64,000 nt of DNA from Uranotaenia lowii (Eukaryota > Arthropoda > Insecta > Diptera > Culicidae). Every line of letters starts with the position of its first letter. The first letter of the stretch is position 1. The stretch spans positions 63,928,839 to 63,992,838 of the forward strand of contig NC_073691.1 in the NCBI RefSeq assembly GCF_029784155.1, read 5' to 3'. This document shows positions 10,861-22,853 of this stretch, in pieces. Made by a program: the position numbers and the translations under genes. The notes beneath the pieces were generated by a model, which worked only from the letters and a program-made list of their open reading frames with translations, did no database searches and was not told the DNA's origin.

Positions 10861-11094
10861 GTAAATGGTGGATAATGTGCAACACGAGACCCCATAGTGG
10901 TCATATCACTTCTTATTCACAACTCCTTTCTCTACCTCCCCGTGGTACCGGCTGGGATGCGAGTAACCTAAGCGGAGATCGGGTACCCAACTCCGGTGGA
11001 TGCTTTGGTCGCATGCAGACTGAGAAGGTGGCCGCACGCGTCTGTTCCCCAAGTCAGGGGCGGCGTGCAACAACAACCGGGCGTCTGTTCTCTA

Positions 11095-13645
11095 CATACA
11101 AAATTTTCGGGGCTCCACTTAGCAAAAATGTGCTGTTACTTTCCGTTAGCAAAAAAAAAGTTTTACTAATGAGTTAGCACTTTCTAATTTCGTCTTTAAA
11201 TTTGCTCAATTTGAGTTAAAACAACCCATTTGCTAACAAATTTAAGTTTTTACAGTAGTATGGACTCGAACCGCGTTATGTTTTGCTTTATTTCAGCAGA
11301 TTTCAGGCCAGCTCAGTTGACCAAAACAAAGGGAAAAAAAGAAGAAGTTTTGCGCAGTTTGTGTTTTGAAATGGAAAAATGCGAATCGTTGTGCGTTGTT
11401 TTTAGTTTTTCTTGTGGAATTGCAAACATGGTAAGTGAATGAAATGTTAAAATAGTTGCCGGAGCAGGAGAAAACTATTCGCAATGTTCTGATCGAATTT
11501 GGAATTCAAATTTTCAAGTGGCTGTCTTCTGGAACAGCTTGTCCGGAACAGCGAAAAAACTGTTGTCAGTGCTCTCGTCGAGTTCGGGACCCATTTTGGT
11601 TTGCTGGTGATAAATGAAATTTGTTAAGTCCCGTGACAAGCGCAGAAGTAGTTCCGAACTAGAATGGAGTACAGCGATTTATTATTTGCTTTTTTATAAA
11701 GATTGAACGAATTCAAACGGAGGATTGCGACTATTTTTTTTTGCTGTTTAAAAAATCAAAATTCATTTGAAAGAACCTCAATTTTTTTATTTTATCATTA
11801 TCAGGAATTGGCTTCAGATTACACAATTATCAATGTGCATCTGGAAGGAATATTCTGAGGCAGAAAGTGTCGAAAAAGAAAACGGTAAAGTGCAAGATGA
11901 GGGCGCGAAAGAGGAGGAAGAGGAAACGAAGGATGAGAGAAGCCGTAATGGAATGTTGCAAGTGGAAAATGTAAGTATCAAATAGGATCGTTTCTTTAAA
12001 TGATAAAATTTTTTTGGACTAAACTAATTTTAACCAATTCAGGTCATAATACCGCGATAACAGAATCGCTCAACAATATTGTCATGGACCACTGCCAAGC
12101 TAATGACGGACAAATACCAACAACCTCGTAAAAATGTCTGTTCAACAACCAACTGTAATGGCATTTTCCAAAGCCGCTTATTAGGGGGAGGCCTTCAGCG
12201 AGAGCGACAAGGTATTTATTTATTTTTTAATTTCAACTGTAGCGTATTTTTATCATCCCTATAGTACTTTGTTGAGTTAACTCAATTGCCCTTTCACAAC
12301 ATTTAAAAAAAAAAGAATTAAAATTCGAAATTCTCTAAGACATTAGAATATCAATTTTATGTTTCAAAGAATACTGGTTTCTACAGAGTTTGAGTTTGAT
12401 AACGATTTGGTTTTACGTTGCTTATAGGGTTTCTTCATAATCTTAAGTTCATTTATCTTACAACAATTACCTAAATATTTCTTCCACTGCCATGCGGGGC
12501 GAGAGAAACCTGGTCAAAATTGCGCTTATAAAAACATTTTATTTCCCATGACCTGCAAGCAAAACATTATTTTCGTAATGTGGTTATTAATGATTCGAAA
12601 TTTAAAAGAAAGCATAGTTCGTTTACTTACTTAGTTTTTACTAGTGTATTTTTTTCACAGGTTTTACGCCAAATTTACTTCAGCTAGAATTTATTTTTAA
12701 TTTTTTTGTTCTAATTGATTCAATGATTAATGAATTTCCGAAATTCATTGGAAAATGTATCATTAGATTCATAAATACTTTAGATGATGAACATGATTTT
12801 TTTAATGTTCATAATTAAGACTTCATTAAAACTGAATTTTAATCTAACATGCTTTTGTTTTTCTTCCCTATGTTTGTCTTTTACGATCTGTCTATTCACA
12901 GATTTCAAAAATCGATTAAAGAATTATTTTTGTTCTCAGTAACAATCTCAACCGAACGATAGGATCATCGATGATTTTACCCATACCAAATATTAGAATC
13001 GAAATCTGAACTCTAATGCCTGAACCAGAATTCTAACACACAATTGATTTCTAACTTTCTAGCCAGTCTCAATTATTGAATAAAAATCTGATTCCTAATA
13101 TATCCAAGATGACTTATAATTAATTATGTTTTTCAATTTTCAGATTCCGGAGAATGCGAGCTTTGAAATAAAAGTATAAATTTCTTCGGTATTCATGGAA
13201 CGCCATCTGTCATCATGTTTCGGAAAACATCAGCTGGAGGTGGAAAACAATGCACCCTTTGAACGGTTGTCTTCACTGAACTGCTGTAGATCAAGCCAAT
13301 GTCTCGTAACTACTCCCCACGCAAGCTGGTGTTAAAAATTGTACATTGAGTAAAGAGTCAAAATAAATAGAATGTTAACCCAAAATGTATTTATTTCGAT
13401 TTCTATACAGATAATCAAAACGGAAAATTCAAAATTTCAAATTTACTAAAATTCTAGTAATTATAGAGCGATAAAAAATTTTACTACTATTTTAGCAAAC
13501 CATTGTGTTTTTACTACAAAATTAGTAAACATTAAGTCAGGACACTTTTTTTGTATTTTCTATTCTGTATTTTTGTATTCTAAGATTCTAGCTGGTCAAA
13601 TTTGAGCAAAATTTTGCTAAATTCCGGCCTCGAAAATTTTGTGTG
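11095..13645. mobile_element. 2.55-kb TIR element nested in LINE copy B
   Basis: The ends are imperfect inverted repeats of about 40 bp: CATACAAAATTTTCGGGG at 11095 against the complement of CACACAAAATTTTCGAGG ending at 13645, both followed by TTAGCAAAA-type subterminal motifs. TA flanks each side (11093-11094 and 13646-13647) and the LINE sequence is continuous across the insertion. No transposase is visible. Subterminal TTAGCAAA/TTTGCTAA motifs are repeated near both ends. Confidence 0.72.
11260..13375 (+). other. exon-like segments inside the nested TIR element
   Basis: Good splice-like signals occur in order: an ATG-initiated segment from 11261 ending ATG/GTAAGTGA near 11431; TTATCAG/GAATTGG at 11805 with donor AAAAT/GTAAGTATC at 11970; an acceptor TTCAG near 12043 with donor AAG/GTATTT near 12211; TTTTCAG near 13143 followed by AATAAA at about 13362. 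The segments do not join into one clear long frame and no protein family is recognised. It may be a captured gene fragment, a non-coding transcript, or chance. Confidence 0.3.
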
Positions 13646-13706
13646 TAGGTCAGGGGCGGCTCAAACAGCGAGCGTCTGTCTCGCAGCGAGCGGCTGAATT
13701 TATGAA

Positions 13707-14759
13707 ATGCGGCTCCCGCCAGCTAAGTCCAAGATGGCAGCCCCATCGCGGGATAGGGACTTTAGGCTAACGACCTACTGTTCCCGACCTGATATTGTTA
13801 CGGAATCCGAAAGAAATGACCGACCTAGAACTTTGGCGACGACTTTTAGCATGAAAACACGGACACGAATTGGAACTTGGAACGTTTTAACTCTTGACCA
13901 ACAAGGCAAACTGGCACAACTTGCTAGAGAGGCTAGCCGCCTCAAGCTTGAAATTCTGGGACTGAGCGAAGTCCGTTGGCCTAATACTGGAAAACACAAG
14001 ACACAATCCGGGCAAGTCCTGATTTACTCTGGCAAACGAGGAGAACATGCTACTGGGGAACGAGGAATTGGTTTTCCGTTTAGCCCGCAGGCCTACGCGG
14101 CCCTCATTAGATGGGAACCAATAAAAGAAAGAATAATCGTAGCCAGATTTAGAACACGGGTTAGAAACCTTACAATGGTCCAGTGTTATGCGCCAACTGA
14201 CGTTGCCGACTTGCAGGAGAAAGAGCAGTTTTACAGTCAACTGAACAGCGTGGTAGAGAAAATTCCGAAGGGTGACATTCAAATCCATTTGGGCGACTTC
14301 AACGCAAAGATTGGCTCCGACAATCAGGACCTTGAGCGCATCATGGGGCGCCATGGTCTAGGACAGTTGAGCGAAAACGGAGAGCTGTTTGTAGAATTTT
14401 GTGGCAACAACAACATGGTGATCGGTGGATCGCTTTTCCCCCATCGACCAGCACATAAGGTCACTTGGGTATCCCGAGATTGCCGAACAGAAAATCAAAT
14501 TGACCACATCTGCATCAGCCGAAAATGGAGAAGGAGCCTTCTTGATGTCCGCAACAAACGAAGCGCAGACATTGCATCTGACCATCACCTCGCCCTTGGC
14601 GAGATACGACTGAGAGTTGCGCGTGTCCAACGGCGCGAGGAGAATGTCGGGTGTCGATACGACGTCCGCCGGTTGGAGAATCCAGAGGTGAAAGGGCATA
14701 GCGTGGTACTCTCGAAAGTTTGTGGAAGAAGGAGTGAATGGATGTCGGATGAAACTTAG
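13707..14759 (+). pseudogene. endonuclease region of RTE copy B
   Basis: A 350-residue open frame with a nearly complete APE endonuclease: TRIGTWNVLTL (start of fold), LGLSEVRWP (catalytic Glu region), MVQCYAPTD, IHLGDFNAKIG (catalytic Asp/Asn), NQIDHICISRKWRRS, and the terminal SADIASDHHLALGEI with the SDH motif. The protein would nick target DNA to prime reverse transcription. Compared with copy A about 40 residues are deleted after NPEVKG. The frame ends at TAG 14757-14759 after MSDET, at the same place as in copy A. Confidence 0.85.
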
Positions 14760-14879
14760 AGGATGGTCGATGTTCGATGAAAGGCGAAAGTCGGAATTGA
14801 GCAACAACTCTTCCGAGTCACGAATAGCGATGGCCAACAGAATCCGCAGCTCGAAGCGCCAACAGTAAGTCGCATAAAT

Positions 14880-16340
14880 GGCGTCAACTCGGAAGCGCCT
14901 TCGCTGGCTGAAATAGAAGCGGCAATCAAAAACATGAAATCCAATAAAGCACCTGGGATCGATTGCATCCCTGCTGAAATGCTGAAAGCCGACCCTGCCC
15001 TATCAGCACAAATGTTGCACCGTCTTTTCGCTGATATCTGGGATACTGCAACATTCCCGGCCAACTGGATGCAGGGTATCCTCGTTAAGGTCCCGAAGAA
15101 AGGAGACCTGACAGAGTGTGGTAACTGACGAGGCATAACGTTGATCTGTACAACCCTCAAAGTACTCTGCAAGGTGATCCTGAACAGGATCCAGGAGAAA
15201 ATCGACGCTACACTCCGATGGCAACAAGCTGGATTCCGATCCGGACGATCATGTGTGGACCACATCACAACGCTACGAATCATACTGGAACAAATCAACA
15301 AATTCCAGAACTCTCTTCTGCTGGTTTTAGTTGTTTTCGAAAAAACATTCGACCGACTTAACCATGAAAACATCTGGGCGGCTCTAAGGCGACGAGGGGT
15401 CCCAGAGAAACTAGTCCATCTCATCGAAGCACAATACGAGGCATTTTCGTGCAAGGTCTTGCACGATGGTGTCTTGTCCGAACCAATCCCGGTAACTGCT
15501 GGAGTGAGACAAGGATGTATCTTATCACCGCTACTTTTTCTCATCGTAATGGATGAGATTCTGACTGGATCGAGCGATTGTGCACCGAACCGAGGATTGC
15601 CGTGGAATCCTTCAACAATGGAGCAACTGAACGACTTTGACCTGGCTGACGATATTGTTTTGCTCGCCCAAACACAACCGGATATGCAGAGCAAACTCGA
15701 CGACCTCACCGAAAGTTCCAAGGCAGCAGGTCTCAAAGTCAATGTCGGAAAGACCAAGTCGATGGAGATCAACACAGGAAATCCCTCCAGTTTCATGGTA
15801 GCTGGGCAACAAGTTGAGAAAGTGGAGTGCTTCCAGTATCTTGGTAGTCAGATAACGCCTGATGGTGGTTCTAGGAAAGACATCGAAACCCTGATCAGAA
15901 AGGCCCGATTTGCGTTTGCGAGTCTCCGAAACATCTGGCAGTCACGCCAGATCTCTCTACGAACGAAAATCTGAATCTTCAACTCAAACGTCAAATCCGT
16001 ATTGCTGTACGGGTGTGAAACTTGGTGCACATATGCGGTAACGACGCGAAAACTGCAAGTATTTGTAAACCGCTGCCTGCGGAACATCATCCGCGCTTGG
16101 TGGCCTGGCAACTGGATCTCAAATGAGGAACCACATTACCGGTGTCATCCAAGGACGCTAGAAATCGAGATTCGGGAACGTAAGAGGAGATGGATTGGGC
16201 ACACGCTGCGAAAAGATGAAAACGAGATTTGCAGAGAGGCACTAGATTGGAATCCAGAAGGTCATCGAAGAAGAGGCAGACCCAAGACTCGTGGCGGCGA
16301 AGCCTAGCCGCTGAGATACGAACTGTCGACGAGAATTTTG
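14880..16340 (+). pseudogene. reverse transcriptase region of RTE copy B
   Basis: From about 14900 the sequence encodes SNKAPGIDCIPAEMLK, then after a Trp-to-TGA stop at 15126 RGITLICTTLKVLCK, FDRLNHENIWAALRR, GVRQGCILSPLLFL, LADDIVLLAQ (catalytic DD) and FQYLGSQITPDGG. An Arg-to-TGA stop follows at 15973, then the C-terminal part at 16002-16307 (GCETWCTYAVTTRKLQVF, RNIIRAWWPGNWIS, RRRGRPK) and a frameshift before AAEIRTVDEN. The substitution at the first catalytic site (VVFEKTFDRL, Asp to Glu against FVDFEKAFDRL in copy A) is a further inactivating sign. Confidence 0.85.
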
Positions 16341-16499
16341 ACTGGGACCAGGTGAAGACGCTTGCTCCGGATCGTCAACAGTGTAGGTCTTTTACCACGG
16401 CCCTATGCACCGGTGGATCGGCGCGGAATCATTTAGTAAGTAATTTCACATGTAAACCCATGACAAATTTGGTTCCATTTGTTTGAGTAGTTCAAAAGT

Positions 16500-17000
16500 T
16501 ATGCGAAAAATTGTAAAGGAGCCCCTTCCCCTTTCCTATTTCCCCACTGGAAGGAGGGAATGGTATTAAATATCAATAGAAAACTTGTTTGTTCTCGAGA
16601 AATGCAATGAAAGGAGTCTAAAATAATCATAAATTGTAAAGGAGCATCCCTCCCTTCTCCTTTCACCCCACTGGAAGGAAGGAGGAGTACCAAATATTCA
16701 GGGAATCGATTATCATACCCTTATATCCTCCCATGCCAAATTTGATTCTTTTTGCTTGATTATGTCTTAAATAAAACACAAAATTGTATGGAAACCCCCC
16801 TTCCTCTTTCCTATTTCTCCATTTGAAAGAAAGAGATGTCTCAAATTAATTAAAAGTGTAACCTTCCGCCTTCCTGCGAGAGGGAGGGGTCTCTAACTAT
16901 GATAGGAACCTTTCCCGGCCTCCAATACTCCCACCTGCCAAAAGACAGGCAGACAGATAAACAGACAGAAATCTATTTTTCTATTTAAAGATCTACATTA
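16500..17000 (+). repeat. degenerate tandem purine/pyrimidine repeat with GACA tail
   Basis: A block of the type CCCCTTCC(C/T)CTTTCC...TTTCCCCACTGGAAGGAGGGA recurs about four times (near 16515, 16645, 16795 and 16870) with AT-rich spacers containing CCAAATTTGGTTCC-like phrases, ending in GACAGGCAGACAGATAAACAGACAG at about 16945. The arrangement resembles repeats seen at the 3' ends of mosquito non-LTR elements. No coding sequence. Confidence 0.5.
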
Positions 17001-18230
17001 ATATTAATTCTTTTATAAATTAGATCCAAAAGAAAAAGCACATTTTCTGTTTTTTCGACTAGATCATAATAAACAAATATCGATACTTGTTACAGCATGT
17101 CAAAAAGGTAACCAGACGCCGACCGATAAAAGTTAGAAGTCCTTAGAACAAAGCGACCGATACGCGACCAGTTAGTACCAGAAAAAAGGATAAATCATCG
17201 AACAGTCGGCGCCCACACGCTGCAATCATCGCTCATTAACCCGTTCATTTTTTATTGAAACTTATTCCAAAAAGGGTGTTAAAACGGTGTTTTACAGCGC
17301 CCAATCCGGCACGGTCTATTATAACACCATTAATTATCGCCTCAACAGATATCCTACCTTCGAAGTCGAAGCATTCCTTCTGAACCAATTCTGACGCTGC
17401 TGGCTCGTAAAAAACAAAATCAAAAGCTGAAACAAAACTTCCAGCTGAAGGCGAAAGTGATTTCAATAAGCTCACACACCCTCATCTCGGGCACCTTTTA
17501 TTATCATTAAGCTTAGCCGAGCTTTGACGTTGTTGTTGACGGTCGATTGGGTCCTTCTTCTCCCCTCAACACCAAAAACCAAATATTAAGAAAAAAACGA
17601 AAGGATAAGCTGTCCACATTGGAGTCATTGGTCATCAATTTGGGGCTCCCATAAGGCCCCACCTGATCCGTGTTTTATGAGGTTGTTCCTTGTTATTTTT
17701 TCTTCTCCTTCTCAATAGGCATTCATATTCTCATCGGTAGGAGGAGAATCGAACGCCGCCGCTTGGATTTATGACCTTCTGCTGTATCGTTGTGGCCCTC
17801 TGCTGGAATAGGCTTAAACCTTTGAGCCCCCTCTTTAGTCTGAACAACGGAGCGTGGTGAATTGATATGGACGGATTAAAATTAATATTTCACCGGTAAT
17901 GTGAATGGTTTCGAGAGAAGAAGAAAAAAATATAAGCTCACTAATAAGGAGGTGTCGTTCATTTATTACCGAGCAATTAACACGTGGTTTGGGGATTGTT
18001 TTCGGTTGGATAACAAGATTCTTGTTTCGTTGAACGTCGCACGGCTAGAAGATTTAACTTGTTTAAGCTTTATTGAGATTTTTTCGGGTTGCCGTAAATA
18101 ATCCGCAACAAAAACCTGATTCAAAATTGTCTGATGGCGGCATGCCAAATGCCTTTTCAGCATCTCTCTCCATTACTTGTCTATTTAACTAACAGTTGAG
18201 TCGCTGGCACATTTACGACTGAATCCTATA
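17001..18230. other. non-repetitive stretch without a recognisable gene
   Basis: Somewhat higher complexity and GC than its surroundings (especially 17100-17900), no convincing ORF or splice structure and no repeat ends seen. It could be host intergenic or regulatory DNA. Confidence 0.35.
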
Positions 18231-18620
18231 TAGGAAAGGTTGCCAGAACATGCCAGGCTTGTTTATTTAAGAACTTGTCAGAATCTGAACATTTGATTTA
18301 AAAATTGTCGACCAAAAATCCAGGCAAATTTGGTCAAAACCCACGAATAACACACAAATATCGAGAAAAAAAAAACTTGAAAACAAATTAATAAATCAAA
18401 GCTTATCAGTAGATTATAAATCGTATTTTAGGCTTCCATCAAACCTTTCACAGTTATTTTTATAAAACTTGACCAACAGATTTCGTTTTGGACGCATAAA
18501 TGAAAAGATTTTCCAACTCAATTTTTGTTTTATTCGATTTGGCATATAAGGTGAATAAATCCGGGCTTTTTTCAATAAAGTTAAAAAAAACCTAGCAATA
18601 TGGCAACACACTCATTTGGC
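18231..18620. repeat. worn copy of a dispersed CCGG/GCCAGAAT repeat
   Basis: Contains GTTGCCAGAACATGCCAGG, AAAATCCAGGCAAATTTGG and GGGCTTTTTTCAATAAAG. Comparable phrases (TTGCCAGATTG, CCCGGATTT, CAAATCAAA) recur near 29880, 41010, 43920, 48310, 49630, 51120 and 51750. This suggests an old, AT-rich dispersed family with no coding capacity. Confidence 0.35.
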
Positions 18621-19350
18621 GCAACCCTTTATAGTGTACTTTTGATCCGGAAAAGACTGGGTTAACTCCTTTTTCATTTAAAGCCTTCGTACCCTTTATA
18701 GGGTACATAACCTTTACTTCTGTCTTCAGGTTGAATTTACACATTATTTGAAACGCTTGCGCTTCATGCGGATGGGGGCTTTTTGTGATCGCCAGCAATA
18801 TTTATTATAACAGCTTTATTAGTTCATGAAACTCTGTTGTACACTTTTTATATTCTCTGATGCTTGTAGTATGCTATTTTTTTGTACCTGCAGAGCGTCG
18901 CCATTGGTTGTCGGGAAGTGGAAAACTGAAAACATTTTAAACATTCGATTATGATTCTTTTTCAATAAATTTAAAAGTTTTCATCTCCGAAGTAACAGCA
19001 GGGTCATTGGGAAGTGTTTTTGGAGCCATTACTATTTTGATTCGATTCGATTGCTGTTGGAAAACCGTGACTGCGGTTCGGAAAAAAAACATTCCTTCGG
19101 GATCTCGTTGTCATCATTTTTTGTGTCCAAGCCGATCTGTTCCGAGAACATCAAGCAATAGTAATTCTTGTGAATTAAAATATATACTTGTAACCGTTGT
19201 TACAAAACGCTTTAGATGTTTTTTCCATGTTACCAAATGTTTTGTGTAAGCTGTTGTGTCATTTGCTAGATTTAATTAGGGAACTAGGGTAACAAATTTA
19301 TATTAGCTAGAATTCAATTAAAATAAAAACAACAAGGACATATTTTGTTA
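18621..19350. other. no recognised feature
   Basis: AT-rich DNA with small open frames (for example 18592-18798 minus, 19007-19249 plus) that match no family I know. Confidence 0.35.
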
Positions 19351-20160
19351 GATTAAGTCAGGCGGGCTTCAGCGAGGGTGTATATTCATGGTACTATGAA
19401 CATGGAGGGATGGCGTAGTGAATCATGGAAATTTTAAGAAGGCAAAGATGAAGATGACCTAGCTTCGGTCATAGGTCATTTTTATACAGGCGTTCGTGTG
19501 TGCAAGTTGTGAGTGCGTAAAATTTGTGTAAAATCTACTCGTGGCAGTAGTTGGTCAGGACTCCCTGATCATTCAGGACCTTGTAATTTTCGATCGGATT
19601 TTCCGAGAAAATCCTTGAAACCTACCTCACACGCACACACGATTCGGCCTAGGTGGTCCTAGACTGCCTACGCCTAATACGTAAAGGACTGTACTCTCTG
19701 GTTCTGCGGGACCATAAACTTCAAGGAGAGACGTCTCAGGCCATAGTGCCTTAATCATTAAGGAGACCCCCTCTCGGCGCGGCCAATACGGCCTTGCTGT
19801 GGTCCGTCGATAAAGTCAAGGAGACGCCATTGCAACAATTTCCGAGGTCCAAAAACGCCATTTTGGACCACCTACGCAAGTCACGTTACAAGACTTACCA
19901 GCAGCCAGCAGAAACAGAACAGTACCAGCAACCAGAAAGCGCGCCAACGATAGCAGTAAATCCGTCGACGGTATGTACTTCTTGAGAAATTAAATTGAAG
20001 TGCCCCTGAACCACACCAAACACACCCACACCCACACTTTTTGCAATCAATAAAACCCTCGAATTCAAAGTCAATAAATTCTTGCAGTTTCAACTAAAAA
20101 TAACTTCTTTTGATTTAGCAAGAAACACCACAGTTTACCCCGTAAAGTTTTTGTTCGCGT
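19351..20160 (+). repeat. unclassified retroelement-like segment
   Basis: GC-richer block with a frame reading DHLRKSRYKTYQQPAETEQY (about 19872-19935) and ending at 19985, preceded by CCTTAATCATTAAGGAGACCC and followed by two AATAAA-like signals near 20047 and 20070. Composition and layout resemble the leader or gag start of a retroelement, but no diagnostic domain is present. Confidence 0.3.
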
Positions 20161-20712
20161 TCCCTCCGGTTACCCAGTAGTAGGCCGACCCTGAGACACA
20201 GTTCAGGGGTCTCCTGCTGCTGAGCTAGGTTTTCCGGGAGTGTTGGACCAGTAGGTTTTATACTTAAGCATTATTAAAGCTACAATACAATCCGTTGAAC
20301 GTGTTTGAGAACTGAAATTTTGATATTTTCTAAAACTACACATCTAGAAGAGTACCCGGGCTTTTCTTAAAAAAATGTGTAATATTGACCTGACCAAATC
20401 ACCCGTTATTTGACAGATCGTGGACATTTGCAATAACGGGTCAATTTTACAAATTCTATGGGTTCCGCCAAATGAGTGTGAAGCTTACATATAGACTCAC
20501 CAGACGTCCTGATTTGGTAGGACATGTGCTATTTTTTTATCCTTTATCCTACCGTCCTACTTTGGCCCCGAAATGTCGTACTTTTTCAACACCGAATTGC
20601 TGTCTAGAATTGCTTGCAAAGTAGTCATGCGATACCTCTCTAGGCACCAGCAGTGATGTCAGCTGAATTGATTGTTTTCCAATGCCGATATACATCTATT
20701 CAACAACGCATA

Positions 20713-22850
20713 GGGTAACGGACCAATTTTGGACCGCTTTGGGAAGTGGCTAGGCTATTTTCTAAAATAAAAAAGTACATGTTACAATTTTTGACTGCTT
20801 TATCCGTTCATTACAAAGATCAAGGCTTTTTCTATCGAAACATATCGTTGTTTGTAGCAATGCAACAAAATTTAAGCCCAAAAACTCGTTTCTTCGATAA
20901 TTACTGTGGTCGGTATTTTGGACCACCAGGTTTCTATTTTGGACCACCCTTTGGACCTATTTTGGACCACCCTTAAACTAAATAAATTTTTTTTTTCTAA
21001 ATTTTGCTTTATTGACGCTAGTGATTGATGCGCAATTATACGAATAATTCAGTTAATCTTGTTCTTGTAGTCAAGTTTTTTTTTGTTTACGTTAATTCAT
21101 TCCTGAACTAATTTTCTTAAATTTTTCCCCAGCCCCTATTTAGGTACACTTGTTTGAATATTTCCTGCTCCAACAATCTATATTATTCTACAACTTCTTC
21201 TGCTTTAAAAAAGTAATTTTCGATAAGAAAAGAGTAAAAACAAAAATCCTCTCCCGTGATAAAGTGTGTTTTAAATGTTTTTAAAATTTCGACCGCACAC
21301 TGCAATCTCAACGAAATTTATTCTGTAGTGTTAAATACTGGCCAGTAAGCTTATCTTAAAGATCAATTCTTAGAAAGCAAATCTCCTTCCGGCGATCCAG
21401 TGAAAAGTTAAGAAAGTCTGACATCTTCAACTTCGCAACATCAATTGATGCATTTTGACTTCCAGAACCTTAGTGGATTTGGTTTAGCTTCAGTTCTGTA
21501 GAATACAAAGATTCAAAAAAGATAAAAATGTGCGAGAATTATGCAATCTTTTAAACCATCTAAAAGCCAGATTTTTTCGCTGAAAATTTCACAGAAGTTC
21601 ATTTTTATCTTCGAAACAACTTTTGTTATACGAAAAAAATTATCGTGATCGTAATTTCTTCAACAATTATATTTTCAAAAATTGCATAACCACAGGGGCT
21701 GAAAAAGAAGATTTTTGGTACTTTTCGCTTGAAATATTTACACATTTAAACCATTTTTTCCTTACTTTTGAATCATGTTTAATCTATCTCATAGCTGTTA
21801 TTGAATATTTTATCTGTTAAAATTGTTCTAATATTAACTGAGATATTTCAACTCTTGCAAATATTAAACTTAATTAGGTACACATTTATTTTCCGATTTC
21901 CTGTCGTTTTTTCACAACCCCTACTTTAGAAGGGGTTTATGTTTTGTCTCGTCGACCTAACAAGTTTTTAATTTCTCGAAAATCAACCCTGTATGGTTGT
22001 AACTTTTAGACAAAACTTTCAATAATTTTTCGTGAAGCATCACAAATATTGAATTAATAAAAATTGGAGAATTTCCAGTTTTTTTAAGCTGTAGCTTTTG
22101 AAAACTGCCTATCAAACAGTTGCCATTAATGTAAATTGTAAGATTAATGTTGTTTGAAGCAAAGTGCTTAAAAAGTAAGTTAAAAAAATGACTGGCTTGG
22201 TTTTATGCCGATCGAAGTGAACTTCGTCTGAAGGCGGGTTTGGACTTTAGCGAGTTGATTTAATAAAATAATGCCAAAATCTCAAAAATTTATTTATTAT
22301 AAGCGATTGAAATAGTGTGCATTATTTTTTTCATATAATGTACAACGTACAACGTTTTATTACGTTCATGAACATTTAACAGCCGGTTTAATACTCAGGT
22401 TATGTTGGGTGGTCCAAAATAAGTCCTTGAGGAATTACGTAGGACCTATTTTCGACATGGGTCAAATTACTATGAAAACAAGTTTTTTTGGTCCTTCGAG
22501 CTTGCAAACTTGTTTTCAAGTGTTTAATCATAACTGTGAACGTGTTTGATGTTGTTAAATTCATCACAGATAGGCAGAAAACTTCTTGGAAGTTGACTCT
22601 AATAATGGCACGTCCTCCTGAAATGGACTTGATTTGGAACAACAGCGAAAAATCAAAACTTTATTTTCAATTTTCTATTCCTTATCAGCATATTTAAATG
22701 GAATCTTAGATATGATTGGAATCATAAGAAGTAGTTTCAACTATATTTGTTCACAAGTTTCATGTTTAACATGATTTATGAGAGGAAAATTGGAAAAAAG
22801 CTGCAAGGTGGTCCAAAATATGTACCTGGTCCAAAATAAGTCCGTTACCC
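20713..22850. mobile_element. 2.14-kb TA-flanked TIR element with repeated TTTTGGACC motifs
   Basis: The left end begins GGGTAACGGACCAATTTTGG at 20713 and the right end is the complement of GGGTAACGGACTTATTTTGG, ending at 22850. TA at 20711-20712 and 22851-22852 fits a TA target duplication. Near both ends the motif TTTTGGACC or its complement is repeated several times (20726, 20917, 20938, 20959; right side 22412, 22800-22835). No transposase is visible, so it is a non-autonomous element. BEL-1 begins immediately after it. Confidence 0.7.
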
Positions 22851-22853
22851 TAG

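Larger units (their letters stand above)
10930..16440 (+). mobile_element. RTE-type LINE, copy B, split in its 5' leader by a 2.55-kb TIR element
   Basis: Same family as copy A, opposite strand. The leader at about 10930-11092 contains CACGCGTCTGTTCCCC and GTCAGGGGCGGC; a second leader unit GCGTCTGTTCTCTA is interrupted at 11093 and resumes at 13646 as TAGGTCAGGGGCGGCTC. Endonuclease and RT follow to about 16340, and the 3' end around 16435-16445 carries TTAGTAAGTAA. The leader therefore contains a duplicated GCGTCTGTTC/GGTCAGGGGCGG unit. Nonsense and frameshift changes make it inactive. Confidence 0.82.

Noticed and set aside
14756..15796. 346-codon minus-strand frame opposite the RT of LINE copy B
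   Set aside because: It is the antisense shadow of the reverse transcriptase; the plus strand carries all RT motifs. Likewise 6396-7169 plus is the shadow of copy A.
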